A stretch of DNA of 64,000 nt, taken from assembly GCA_900544675.1 (NCBI GenBank), contig UQVZ01000019.1:12003-76002 (forward strand), read 5' to 3'. Origin of the DNA: an uncultured Bacteroides sp. (lineage in GTDB: Bacteria; Bacteroidota; Bacteroidia; Bacteroidales; Bacteroidaceae). The stretch's first letter is position 1; each line of letters opens with the position of its first letter. The notes under the pieces are model-generated. The model did no database searches. It saw only the letters and a program-made list of their open reading frames with translations, and was not told the origin of the DNA. Position numbers and translations under genes: made by a program. This document shows, one piece after another, positions 1 through 8,048 of the stretch.

Positions 1-212
1 TACGGGATATCCTACTTGCGCATCCGCCCCAATTGTTCATTAGCGGCCACTCGCACATCCTGAAAGTAAAATACGATACCCAATTAGGCTTACTACATAT
101 CAATCCGGGCGCGGCTGGGAAATATGGATGGCATACCGTACGCACATTGATACGTTTTTCCATCGACCAGGGAAACTTTTCTGACCTAGAAGTAATAGAA
201 TTAAACGGGTAA
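1..212 (+). CDS. YfcE/MJ0936-type metallophosphodiesterase, C-terminal part only
   Basis: The gene enters from the left edge; codons are in frame from base 3 and stop at TAA 210-212. The visible 69 residues contain GHSHIL followed by NPGAAGKYG, the C-terminal metal-binding and closing motifs of the calcineurin-like phosphodiesterases of the YfcE/MJ0936 family, which hydrolyse phosphodiester bonds using two metal ions. Substrate cannot be judged from this fragment. It reads in the same direction as rmlB, which has its own promoter. Confidence 0.75.
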   Translation, partial: RDILLAHPPQLFISGHSHILKVKYDTQLGLLHINPGAAGKYGWHTVRTLIRFSIDQGNFSDLEVIELNG

Positions 213-215
213 TGC

Positions 216-246
216 TTGTTTGATTAAAAAATCTTTCCGAAATTTG
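216..246 (+). promoter_or_regulatory. Bacteroides-type promoter for rmlB
   Basis: TTG at 216-218, 20 nt, then GAAATTTG at 239-246, one base off the Bacteroides primary sigma -7 consensus TAnnTTTG. It overlaps the region just after the phosphodiesterase stop and lies 23 nt before the rmlB ATG. Confidence 0.5.
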
Positions 247-269
247 CACCGCGAAAATAAAGTAACATT

Positions 270-1409
270 ATGAAAACCTATTTAGTTACAGGAGCTGCCG
301 GATTTATCGGTGCCAATTATATAAAATACATACTCGCTAAACACGAAGATATACGAATCGTTGTACTGGATGCCTTGACCTATGCGGGCAATCTTGCCAC
401 TATTGCCAAAGACATCGATGACGAGCGTTGCTATTTTATCAAAGGAAATATCTGCGACCGTAACCTGGCAGACCAATTATTCTCGGAATACAAATTTGAT
501 TACATCATCAATTTTGCCGCCGAAAGCCACGTAGACCGCAGCATTGAAAACCCTCAATTGTTCTTGGAAACAAACATCCTGGGTACACAAAACCTGCTGG
601 ATGCCGCACGCCGTGCCTGGGTGACCGGTAAAGACGAACAGGGATACCCGACATGGAGACGCGATGTGCGTTTCCATCAGGTATCGACCGACGAGGTGTA
701 TGGCTCGCTGGGGAATGAAGGCTTCTTCACCGAAGAAACCCCTTTGTGCCCGCACAGCCCGTACAGCGCATCGAAAGCCAGTGCCGACTTCATCACCCTT
801 GCTTATCGCGACACGTATAAGATGCCGGTAACGATTACCCGTTGTTCGAACAACTACGGTCCATATCAGTTCCCTGAAAAACTGATTCCGCTGGTCATTA
901 AGAACATTCTTGAAGGCAAACGCCTGCCTGTATATGGCAAGGGAACCAACGTACGCGACTGGCTGTACGTAGAAGACCATTGCAAAGCTATCGACCTGGT
1001 AGTGCGCAACGGAAAGAACGGCGAGGTGTACAATGTAGGAGGACACAATGAAAAACAGAATATCGAAATCGTCCACCTGATTATCGACACCATACGCCGG
1101 ATAATGGAGGCGGAACCCGAATACCGGAAAATGCTGAAGAAAAAAGAGACGGACGGAAACGGTCAAATCAAAATAGACTGGATAAACGAATCGCTGATTA
1201 CGTTTGTAAAAGACCGCCTGGGACACGACCAGCGTTATGCCATCGACCCTGCCAAAATTACGCGTGACTTAGGTTGGGAACCGGAAACCAAATTCGAGGA
1301 TGGTATTGTAAAAACCGTAAAATGGTATCTCGACAATCAAGACTGGGTGAAAAACGTCACCAGCGGCGATTATCAGAACTACTACGAAAACATGTACAAA
1401 AACAAATAA
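270..1409 (+). CDS. rmlB: dTDP-glucose 4,6-dehydratase
   Basis: Makes dTDP-4-keto-6-deoxyglucose from dTDP-glucose, a cytoplasmic step toward rhamnose and other deoxysugars of surface polysaccharides. The 379-residue protein is an extended short-chain dehydrogenase: NAD-binding GAAGFIG at residues 8-14, the dehydratase motif STDEVYG (Thr140, Asp141, Glu142), and Tyr165-x3-Lys169 in YSASK. Length is slightly above the usual 340-360 because of an insert around residues 285-310. It stands alone here, without rmlA, rmlC or rmlD beside it. The start is the first ATG after the promoter. Confidence 0.92.
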   Translation: MKTYLVTGAAGFIGANYIKYILAKHEDIRIVVLDALTYAGNLATIAKDIDDERCYFIKGNICDRNLADQLFSEYKFDYIINFAAESHVDRSIENPQLFLETNILGTQNLLDAARRAWVTGKDEQGYPTWRRDVRFHQVSTDEVYGSLGNEGFFTEETPLCPHSPYSASKASADFITLAYRDTYKMPVTITRCSNNYGPYQFPEKLIPLVIKNILEGKRLPVYGKGTNVRDWLYVEDHCKAIDLVVRNGKNGEVYNVGGHNEKQNIEIVHLIIDTIRRIMEAEPEYRKMLKKKETDGNGQIKIDWINESLITFVKDRLGHDQRYAIDPAKITRDLGWEPETKFEDGIVKTVKWYLDNQDWVKNVTSGDYQNYYENMYKNK

Positions 1410-1410
1410 A

Positions 1411-1500
1411 TGAAGAATGAAGAATTAAGAATGAAGAGCAGGGAGTGCCTTATTCTTCATTCTTAGTTCTTCATTCTTCATTTATTTAGTTCTTCATTTA
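1411..1500. repeat. Family A intergenic repeat, inverted arms
   Basis: Left arm 1411-1437 is built of GAAGAATTAAGAATGAAG-type units; the right arm 1452-1500 carries the reverse complement in several copies. The structure lies between the convergent rmlB and thrC genes, so it could form a hairpin and end transcription from both sides. The same unit recurs at seven places in the window. Confidence 0.8.
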
Positions 1501-1502
1501 CT

Positions 1503-2804
1503 TTATTTTCCCATCAGGTATGCCTTGAACGAGGCGAAGTCTTTCGACATCGGGACGCTCTGCTTCGTTCCGCGCATAAATGCCTGAAGCTTTTCGGGTA
1601 TGACCACTTTCGTGCCGATAATGGCTTCTACCGTCTGCAAGAACTTGGCGGGATGCGCCGTTTCGAGGAACACGCCTGTTTCGCCGGGCTGCAAGCCTTC
1701 TGCCAGCGCACGATAACCGCACGCGCCGTGAGGGTCGAGCAAGTAACCCGTCTCTTCGTAAGTTTTCTGCACGGTCTCCCGAATCTGCTCGTCGGTATAG
1801 GTTTCTCCGCTGATTTCGCCCGAAATAGCTTTGTGGCTTCCGCCATACAAATCCAGGATACGGGCAAAGTTGCTGGGGTCGCCCACATCCATCGCATTGG
1901 CAATCGTAGCCACCGAAGGACGTGGCGAATACACACCCGTCTTCAGGTATTGGTAGAATATATCGTTGCGGTTATTGGCCGCGATGAAGCGTTTCACCGG
2001 AAGCCCCATCCGCTTGCCGAATAGACCTGCCGTGATGTTTCCGAAGTTCCCGCTCGGCACGCAGATGACTAGGTTATCCGCCTTGCCCAACTTCTTCATC
2101 TGGGCATACGCGTAAAAGTAATAAAAAGCTTGCGGCAAGAAGCGCGCCACATTGATCGAATTGGCGGAAGTCAGCTGCATATGGGCGTTCAGGTCCTTGT
2201 CCATGAAGGCATTCTTCACCAGCGCCTGACAATCGTCAAACGTGCCGTCCACCTCGATGGCGGTGATATTCTGCCCCAGCGTGGTGAACTGCTTCTCCTG
2301 AATCTCGCTCACCTTACCCTTGGGATAGAGCACATATACGTGAATGCCTTCCACGCCCAGAAAACCGTTTGCCACGGCACTGCCCGTATCGCCCGAAGTG
2401 GCGACCAGCACATTCACCTGCTTCTTCCCTTCCTTGCGGATGAAATACCCCAGCAAGCGCGCCATAAAACGTCCGCCTACATCCTTAAACGCCAACGTAG
2501 GGCCGTGGAACAGCTCCAGCGAATAGATATTGTCTTTCACCTTCACCACCGGCGTGTCGAAGCTCAGGGTGTCATATACAATCTGTTTCAAGACATCCGC
2601 GGGCACATCTTCGCCAAAGAAGGCGTCGGCCACGCGATAAGCGATTTCCTGAAACGAAAGGTTTGCTATCTCGTCATAGAACGATGGGGGCAAGGGCTTT
2701 ATCGCGCGAGGCATATACAGCCCCTTGTCGCCCGCCAGGCCGCGCACCACCGCCTCTTCCAGCGTGGCGTCCGAAGCCTGCTTGTTTGTACTGTAATATT
2801 TCAT
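1503..2804 (-). CDS. thrC: threonine synthase
   Basis: PLP enzyme converting O-phosphohomoserine to threonine, the last step of the pathway. At 433 residues it matches the bacterial class. The PLP lysine is Lys107 in GPTLAFKDVG, and the ATSGDTGSA phosphate/PLP loop and VPSGNFGN follow. It is the last gene of a leftward group thrA, apgM-like, thrC, starting 22 bases after the apgM-like stop. That places three enzymes of the aspartate-to-threonine route in one transcription unit. Confidence 0.95.
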   Translation of the reverse strand: MKYYSTNKQASDATLEEAVVRGLAGDKGLYMPRAIKPLPPSFYDEIANLSFQEIAYRVADAFFGEDVPADVLKQIVYDTLSFDTPVVKVKDNIYSLELFHGPTLAFKDVGGRFMARLLGYFIRKEGKKQVNVLVATSGDTGSAVANGFLGVEGIHVYVLYPKGKVSEIQEKQFTTLGQNITAIEVDGTFDDCQALVKNAFMDKDLNAHMQLTSANSINVARFLPQAFYYFYAYAQMKKLGKADNLVICVPSGNFGNITAGLFGKRMGLPVKRFIAANNRNDIFYQYLKTGVYSPRPSVATIANAMDVGDPSNFARILDLYGGSHKAISGEISGETYTDEQIRETVQKTYEETGYLLDPHGACGYRALAEGLQPGETGVFLETAHPAKFLQTVEAIIGTKVVIPEKLQAFMRGTKQSVPMSKDFASFKAYLMGK

Positions 2805-2826
2805 AATTCCATTTTTGATTTGGGGT

Positions 2827-4041
2827 TCAATCTATCTGCATGAATAGGTTCATAAACTCGTCTTTCTCCAAGGTGCCGTATCCGCCTTTTTGACAAGACA
2901 CCTCGTCGTATGTCTGCACTCCGTCGGGTTCGATACCGGGGTAATAGATAAGGAAAGGTATCGGCTCTGCCGTGTGCGTGCGGAGCTCGCAGGGCGTGGG
3001 ATGGTCGGGAAGCACCGCTATCGCCACCGGCTCGTCCCAGTCTTTCACCGCTTCCCAGATGGGGCCCACGGCCCGGCTGTCCAGGTATTCGATGGTCTTC
3101 AGCTTCAGGGAGACATCCCCTTCGTGTCCTGCCTCGTCGCTGGCCTCGATATGCAGGTAAACGAAATCATCGGTCTTCAGGGCGTCGATGACCGCTTGCG
3201 CCTTTCCCTCGTAGTTGGTGTTATACAGGCCCGTAGCGCCCTCCACATCGATGCACCGAAGCCCCGCATACCTGCCAATGCCCCGTATCAGGTCGACCGC
3301 CGTAATGACCGAGCCTTTATGGATGGACGGATATTTCTTTGCCAGCGGCTCCATCCGCGGACGATAGCCGGGACTCCAAGGCCAGATGCTGTTGGCAGGG
3401 TCTTTCCCCTCGCTCACGCGCTTTTGGTTGAGCGGATGTGCCGCCAGTATTTCCTGTGATTTCAGAATCAAACCGTTCAGCAGGTCAGCCGTCTCCTGCG
3501 CTTCGGGACAAAGGGCCTTCACCAGATTCGGACGGAAGGGCTGCAACGGAATGTCGTGGGGCGGCACGCAAGCCAAGCGCTTGTCTCCTCCCTTCACCAC
3601 CAGCAAGTGACGGTATTGCACGCCGGTATAAAAGTGGATGCGATCGGATCCCAACCGTTCTTCGAGGGTCCGAATCAGTTCATCAGCTTCTTCGGTGGTG
3701 ATATGCCCTGCCGAATGGTTTTTCAGGATATCCCCTTCCACGCAAACCAGGTTGCAGCGCATAGCCATATCGTCGGGTTCCAAGTCGACCCCGATGCTGG
3801 CCGCCTCCAGCACGCCTCTTCCCTCGTAAACCGTAGGAAGGTCGTATCCCATGACCGACATGTTTGCCACCTCGCTACCCGGATGGAAGCCGTCGGCCAC
3901 GGTCTTCAGCATACCGGTACGCCCCATCCGCGCCAGCATATCCATATACGGCGTATGGGCATATTGCAACAATGTTTTATTTCCCAGCGAAGGAACAGCC
4001 CAATCCGCCATTCCATCTCCTAATATGATAAGATGTTTCAT
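2827..4041 (-). CDS. ApgM-like phosphoglycerate mutase homologue, proposed homoserine kinase
   Basis: 404 residues, alkaline-phosphatase superfamily, with GDGMADW near the N-terminus and the metal-site motif ASDEAGHEGD. Sequence family suggests cofactor-independent phosphoglycerate mutase of the archaeal type. A subfamily found next to threonine genes (the TIGR02535 type) has been proposed to be the missing homoserine kinase. Its place between thrA and thrC, with no GHMP-type thrB here, fits that role. The start is ATG at 4041: the longer reading to 4173 translates an intergenic repeat (residues resembling TETQRHRE and STDTLSTKK), so I reject it. Activity is inferred, not shown. Confidence 0.8.
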   Translation of the reverse strand: MKHLIILGDGMADWAVPSLGNKTLLQYAHTPYMDMLARMGRTGMLKTVADGFHPGSEVANMSVMGYDLPTVYEGRGVLEAASIGVDLEPDDMAMRCNLVCVEGDILKNHSAGHITTEEADELIRTLEERLGSDRIHFYTGVQYRHLLVVKGGDKRLACVPPHDIPLQPFRPNLVKALCPEAQETADLLNGLILKSQEILAAHPLNQKRVSEGKDPANSIWPWSPGYRPRMEPLAKKYPSIHKGSVITAVDLIRGIGRYAGLRCIDVEGATGLYNTNYEGKAQAVIDALKTDDFVYLHIEASDEAGHEGDVSLKLKTIEYLDSRAVGPIWEAVKDWDEPVAIAVLPDHPTPCELRTHTAEPIPFLIYYPGIEPDGVQTYDEVSCQKGGYGTLEKDEFMNLFMQID

Positions 4042-4051
4042 TGGTTTTTGT

Positions 4052-4290
4052 TTTTTAGTTGACAAGGTATCAGTTGACGAGTTGACAAGGTTTTCTTCAC
4101 CACAGATTTCACAGATTAAAAAATTTATTTCTCTGTGCCTCTGTGTCTCTGTGTTTTTTCTATCTGAATACATCAGCAGAACTATTGGCTTTAACTCCTA
4201 ACGAAGCGAAGCGGAGTGATAACTTCTCTAACTCCTTTAACTCCTGATTACAAAAGCCTTGTCAACTTGTCAACTGATTTCCTCGTCAAC
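4052..4290. repeat. Composite nested repeat inside the thr operon (families B-C-D-B')
   Basis: From left to right: family B (GTTGACAAGGTATCAG and GTTGACGAG units, about 4058-4092), family C (CACAGATTTCACAGATTA and CTCTGTGTCTCTGTG, 4098-4157), a 35-bp stretch ending GGCTTTAACTCCTAACG plus family D (4165-4250), then family B in the opposite orientation (4256-4292). The outer B copies are inverted, so the unit could fold on itself. It separates thrA from the apgM-like gene. Nearly the same modules, in reverse order and strand, occur at 52723-53000. Confidence 0.8.
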
Positions 4291-6722
4291 TATATATTAG
4301 CAATACTCATAATATCGGCGAACACACCGGCGGCGGTTACGCCGGCACCGGCTCCATAGCCCTGAATAAGCATCGGATATTCATTATAACGCTCGGTGGT
4401 CAGGAGGATGATGTTGTTGCTTCCCGCCAGCTCGTAGAACGGATGATGACGGTCTACTTCCATCAGCTCTACCACTCCCTTTCCGTTCTCGAAACGCGCC
4501 ACGAAACGCCAACGCTTGCCTTCGCGCTCCAGCACCTTGCGGCGTGCCTCGAAGTCGGCATCCAGCGAAGGTATCTTGCGCCAGAAGTCGTCCAGAGAAC
4601 CTTCGAAAAAGCTGTCGGGGATGAACAGATGTTTCTCCACATCTTCCTGGTTCAAGCGGTAGCCTGCCTCGCGCGCCAGAATGACCAACTTGCGCACCAC
4701 ATCGGTCCCACTCAGGTCGATACGCGGGTCGGGCTCGGAATAGCCCTGCTCTTTCGCGTTCCGTATGGTCTGGCTCAAAGGCACCTCGGCACTGATTTCG
4801 TTGAAGATATAGTTCAGCGTGCCGCTCAGCACTGCTTCTATCTTCAGTATCTTGTCGCCGCTGTTTATCAAGTCGTTGATGGTGTTGATTACCGGAAGCC
4901 CCGCCCCTACGTTAGTCTCGAACAGGAACTTCACGCCCCGGTGCCGGGCTATCCGTTTCAGCTCGGCATAAATCTCATAGTCCGAAGAGGCCGCTATCTT
5001 GTTGGCCGCCACCACCGAGATATTATGCCCTAGGAAATCTTTATACAGCGAAGCGATTTCCTCGCTGGCGGTGCAGTCCACGAAGACCGAATTGAAGATG
5101 TTCATCCCGATAATCTCATCGTGCAACACTTGCGTCGACGACGGAATGCCTTTCTCCTCCAGTTCCTCACGGTAATGGTCCAGGTCAATCCCCGCCCGTG
5201 TGAACATCGCCTTGTGCCCGTTGGCTATCCCCACGATTTTCAGGTTCAGCCCGCGTTCCTGCTTCAAGCGTTCCTGCTGGCCGTGTATCTGGTCTATCAG
5301 GCTATGGCCTACCGTGCCGATGCCGCAAATAAAAAGGTTCAGCACCTGGTATTCAGAAAGAAAAAACGAGTCGTGAATCACGTTCAGGGTCTTGCGGAGC
5401 GAACCGCCTTCCACCACAAACGAGATGTTGGTCTCCGACGCGCCCTGCGCACAGGCGATGACATTGATGCCGTTCCGCCCCAGCGTGCCGAAAAGCTTGC
5501 CCGCAATGCCCGGCGTATGCTTCATGTTCTCGCCTACAATGGCCACGGTGGCCAACCCGCCTTCGGCCTTCATCGGACTGATTTCGCCCATCTCGATTTC
5601 CTTGGCGAACTCCTCGTCGAGCACCTTGCAAGCCAGGGCGGCGTCTTCGTTGCGCACACCGATGGAGGTGGAGTTTTCCGACGAAGCCTGCGACACGAGG
5701 AAAACGCTGATGCCGTTCTCGGCCAGGGTCTTGAAAATGCGGTAGTTCACGCCGATGACACCTACCATGCCCAGCCCCGTCATCGTGATGAGGCACGTGT
5801 CGTTGATGGACGAGATACCCTTGATGGCTTTCGAAGAATGGTCGGCCTCCTGCTTCACGATGGTACCCGGGGCCTCGGGATTGAATGTATTCTTTATTAA
5901 TATAGGTATATTCTTATGACACACCGGATAGATGGTAGGCGGATAAACCACCTTCGCGCCGAAGTTGCAAAGCTCCATGGCCTCCACATAGCTCAGCTCT
6001 CCGATGGGGTAAGCCGTACTGATGACCCTCGGGTCGGCGGTCATGAAGCCGTCCACGTCGGTCCAGATTTCCAGCACGTCGGCATCCAGCGCCGCGGCGA
6101 TGATGGAAGCGGTATAGTCGGAACCTCCCCGTCCCAGGTTGGTCACCTCTCCCGTATCCTTATCGGTAGAGATGAAGCCCGGCACCAGCGACACGCGCGG
6201 AATCTCCCTGAAGGTCTCACGCACCAGGCGGTTGGTCAGCTCCGAGTCGAGGATATGCTTGTTGTGCTTCTTCTCGGTCTTGATGAACAGGCGCGAGTCG
6301 AACCATTGCGCCCCGTCTATCAGTGTGGCCACGATAATGGACGACAGGCGTTCGCCGTAGCTCACGATGGTGGCGGAAGTCTTTGCCGACAGGTCGCGTA
6401 TGAGGTAAATACCTTGGAAAATGTCCTTTAGCTCGCTCAGCAGTTCGTTCACGCAGTCCAGCAGCAGCTCGCGCTTCTCGCCCGCAGGAATCACCGTATA
6501 GACCATCTCGATATGGCGGTTCACGATTTCCTTCATTTCCTTCTCATAACCCGAATCGCCCGCCGCGGCCATATTCGACGTGCGTATCAGCTTGTCGGTA
6601 ATGCCTCCCAGCGCCGATACCACCACGATTACCTTATCATCTACAGCCTCTACTATCTTCTTTACATTCAACATGCTATTGACGGAGCCTACCGATGTTC
6701 CGCCGAATTTCAATACTTTCAT
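4290..6722 (-). CDS. thrA: bifunctional aspartokinase / homoserine dehydrogenase
   Basis: Fusion enzyme of 810 residues that phosphorylates aspartate and reduces aspartate semialdehyde to homoserine. It starts with the aspartokinase signature KFGGTSVGS (residues 5-13), followed by FDSRLFIKTE and the GRGGSDYTA substrate site. ACT regulatory repeats lie at about 310-460, and the homoserine dehydrogenase part begins at FICGIGTVG with its NAD-binding fold. The length matches ThrA of enterobacteria. The start is ATG 6722 before MKVLKFGG; the 36 extra codons upstream fall in the leader. It is the first gene of the threonine operon and is preceded by a probable attenuator. Confidence 0.94.
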   Translation of the reverse strand: MKVLKFGGTSVGSVNSMLNVKKIVEAVDDKVIVVVSALGGITDKLIRTSNMAAAGDSGYEKEMKEIVNRHIEMVYTVIPAGEKRELLLDCVNELLSELKDIFQGIYLIRDLSAKTSATIVSYGERLSSIIVATLIDGAQWFDSRLFIKTEKKHNKHILDSELTNRLVRETFREIPRVSLVPGFISTDKDTGEVTNLGRGGSDYTASIIAAALDADVLEIWTDVDGFMTADPRVISTAYPIGELSYVEAMELCNFGAKVVYPPTIYPVCHKNIPILIKNTFNPEAPGTIVKQEADHSSKAIKGISSINDTCLITMTGLGMVGVIGVNYRIFKTLAENGISVFLVSQASSENSTSIGVRNEDAALACKVLDEEFAKEIEMGEISPMKAEGGLATVAIVGENMKHTPGIAGKLFGTLGRNGINVIACAQGASETNISFVVEGGSLRKTLNVIHDSFFLSEYQVLNLFICGIGTVGHSLIDQIHGQQERLKQERGLNLKIVGIANGHKAMFTRAGIDLDHYREELEEKGIPSSTQVLHDEIIGMNIFNSVFVDCTASEEIASLYKDFLGHNISVVAANKIAASSDYEIYAELKRIARHRGVKFLFETNVGAGLPVINTINDLINSGDKILKIEAVLSGTLNYIFNEISAEVPLSQTIRNAKEQGYSEPDPRIDLSGTDVVRKLVILAREAGYRLNQEDVEKHLFIPDSFFEGSLDDFWRKIPSLDADFEARRKVLEREGKRWRFVARFENGKGVVELMEVDRHHPFYELAGSNNIILLTTERYNEYPMLIQGYGAGAGVTAAGVFADIMSIANI

Positions 6723-6799
6723 ACGATTGTTCGATATAAAAAATTCTGAAAACCAGTCTCTCTCCTGCAGGAAAAAGCCTGATGAAATAAAATAAACTT

Positions 6800-6834
6800 G
6801 ATTAAAATAAAAACGAAAGCCTGCGTCCACAGGC
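6800..6834 (-). terminator. Attenuator-like hairpin and T-tract upstream of thrA
   Basis: On the minus strand GCCTG (6834-6830 complement) pairs with CAGGC (to 6819) across a 6-nt loop, followed by a T-rich run (TTTCGTTTTTATTTT, to about 6804). The 5' arm also includes CCTGTGG (6833-6827), which is fully complementary to CCACAGG inside the leader ORF (6893-6887). Terminator and antiterminator pairings are therefore mutually exclusive. Confidence 0.55.
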
Positions 6835-6867
6835 GTGTATCACGTAGAAACACATATATACAACCGC

Positions 6868-6933
6868 TCAACCCCGAGGGGTCATCCCTGTGGCAGATGT
6901 ATAGAGGGACATGCGCCCGGCAACACACATCAT
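6868..6933 (-). CDS. putative 21-residue thr leader peptide
   Basis: ATG ATG at 6933-6928 opens a 21-codon frame ending at TGA 6870-6868, about 40 nt after the predicted transcription start. Seven of 21 residues are Met or Thr (Met1, 2, 8, 17; Thr12, 15, 18), both products of the aspartate family. Within it, TCCCT can pair with AGGGA and CCACAGG with the 5' arm of the hairpin downstream, giving the four-segment arrangement of classical attenuators. There is no run of threonine codons as in E. coli thrL, and a ribosome stalled at Thr12 would partly cover segment 2, so the amino acid sensed is uncertain. Confidence 0.45.
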   Translation of the reverse strand: MMCVAGRMSLYTSATGMTPRG

Positions 6934-6981
6934 AGTGATATGGAGATTGGTTTTATTCACGTATATTTGTTTTATCGGTGG

Positions 6982-7010
6982 CAAATATAGTAACATTTTT
7001 CTATAATCAA
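6982..7010 (-). promoter_or_regulatory. Bacteroides-type promoter for the thr operon
   Basis: On the minus strand TTG (7010-7008), 18 nt, then a full match to TAnnTTTG, TATATTTG (6989-6982). The transcript would start near 6975, leaving a leader of about 250 nt before thrA. Confidence 0.65.
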
Positions 7011-7249
7011 GTATATTCCTCATTTTTTTTGCGCATTTTTCGTTCCACGGCTTCCGGACGGCCTCACTCCTGCCTTGCCTTTCCGCTGGCGCATCTTGCC
7101 CGAACACGTCCCTGCTCCGGGCACGCAAATCAAAAGAAATGTAAAACTTGTGGCAGGTGACTCAACGCACAACTACCTGATAATACAGCAATTATCCGCA
7201 CGAACTTACGGCAATGCGTCAAAACCTCCGCGAAATTCGCCCCCAACTA

Positions 7250-7280
7250 TTGCAAAAGAATAAAAAATGACCTATTTTTG
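7250..7280 (+). promoter_or_regulatory. Bacteroides-type promoter for frr
   Basis: TTG at 7250-7252, exactly 20 nt, then TATTTTTG at 7273-7280, a full match to the -33/-7 consensus. It lies 31 nt before the frr start codon. Confidence 0.75.
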
Positions 7281-7311
7281 TTCATCTAAATACATTTAAA
7301 AGCAATAAAAT

Positions 7312-7872
7312 ATGGCAGATTCAAAAACAATCCTCAGCGGTGCTGAAGAAAAAATGGATATGGCGGTTATGTATCTGGAAGACGCATTGGCACATATCCG
7401 TGCCGGAAAAGCTGACGTTCGTCTGCTGGACGGCATCCGTGTAGACTCGTATGGAAGTATGGTTCCCATCAATAATGTAGCGGCAGTAACTACCCCTGAC
7501 GCACGGAGCATTGCCATTAAACCATGGGACAAGAGCATGTTCCGCATCATCGAAAAGGCGATTATCGACTCCGACTTGGGCATCATGCCTGAAAACAACG
7601 GTGAAATAATCCGCATCGGTATCCCTCCGTTGACCGAAGAACGACGCAAGCAACTTGCCAAACAATGCAAGGCTGAAGGCGAAACAGCCAAAGTAAGCGT
7701 ACGCAATGCACGCCGCGACGCTATCGACGCTCTGAAAAAAGCCGTGAAAGAAGGCATGCCTGAAGACGAGCAGAAGAACTCGGAAGCCAAACTCCAAAAG
7801 TCGCACGACAAGTATATCAAACAGATAGACGATATGCTGGCTGCCAAGGATAAAGAAATCATGACTGTATAA
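7312..7872 (+). CDS. frr: ribosome recycling factor
   Basis: Splits post-termination ribosomes together with EF-G. The 186-residue length is typical. It shows the family pattern: the N-terminal helix EEKMDMAVMYLEDALAHIRAGKADVRLLD, the central domain-II segment VPINNVAAV and PPLTEERRKQL, and the C-terminal helix KSHDKYIKQIDDMLAAKDKE. It is monocistronic apart from possible read-through into rsgA, from which it is separated by a repeat palindrome. Confidence 0.96.
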   Translation: MADSKTILSGAEEKMDMAVMYLEDALAHIRAGKADVRLLDGIRVDSYGSMVPINNVAAVTTPDARSIAIKPWDKSMFRIIEKAIIDSDLGIMPENNGEIIRIGIPPLTEERRKQLAKQCKAEGETAKVSVRNARRDAIDALKKAVKEGMPEDEQKNSEAKLQKSHDKYIKQIDDMLAAKDKEIMTV

Positions 7873-7884
7873 TTAAGGTAACAA

Positions 7885-8035
7885 GGCTTTTTATAGTTGA
7901 CAAGGTATCAGTTGACGAGTTTTTATAATAGTTGACAAGGTATCAGGTAACAAGTTGACAAGGTCTTAAATACATTTACCTAGCTATTTAAAACCTTGTC
8001 GTCTGATACCTTGTCAACTATAAAAAACCTAACTA
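7885..8035. repeat. Family B inverted repeat between frr and rsgA
   Basis: Left arm 7892-7966 has three imperfect copies of AGTTGACAAGGTATCAG-type sequence; the right arm 7990-8025 has the reverse complement (CTGATACCTTGTCAACTAT). A long imperfect hairpin is possible, placed as a terminator of frr. Confidence 0.75.
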
Positions 8036-8048
8036 AAAAGAATTACAT

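Larger units (their letters stand above)
6723..7311. other. 589-bp divergent intergenic region, thrA and frr
   Basis: Contains, from left, the thr attenuator hairpin, a 21-codon leader ORF and the thrA promoter on the minus strand, and the frr promoter on the plus strand at the right end. I see no gene-like reading frame with family motifs in 7011-7240. Confidence 0.6.

Noticed and set aside
4042..4173. 44-codon N-terminal extension of the ApgM-like protein
   Set aside because: It translates repeat families B and C and lacks any match to the family; the family start MKHLIILGDGMADW is at 4041.
6723..6830. 36-codon N-terminal extension of ThrA
   Set aside because: Aspartokinases begin MKVLKFGG; the extension covers the attenuator hairpin and T run.
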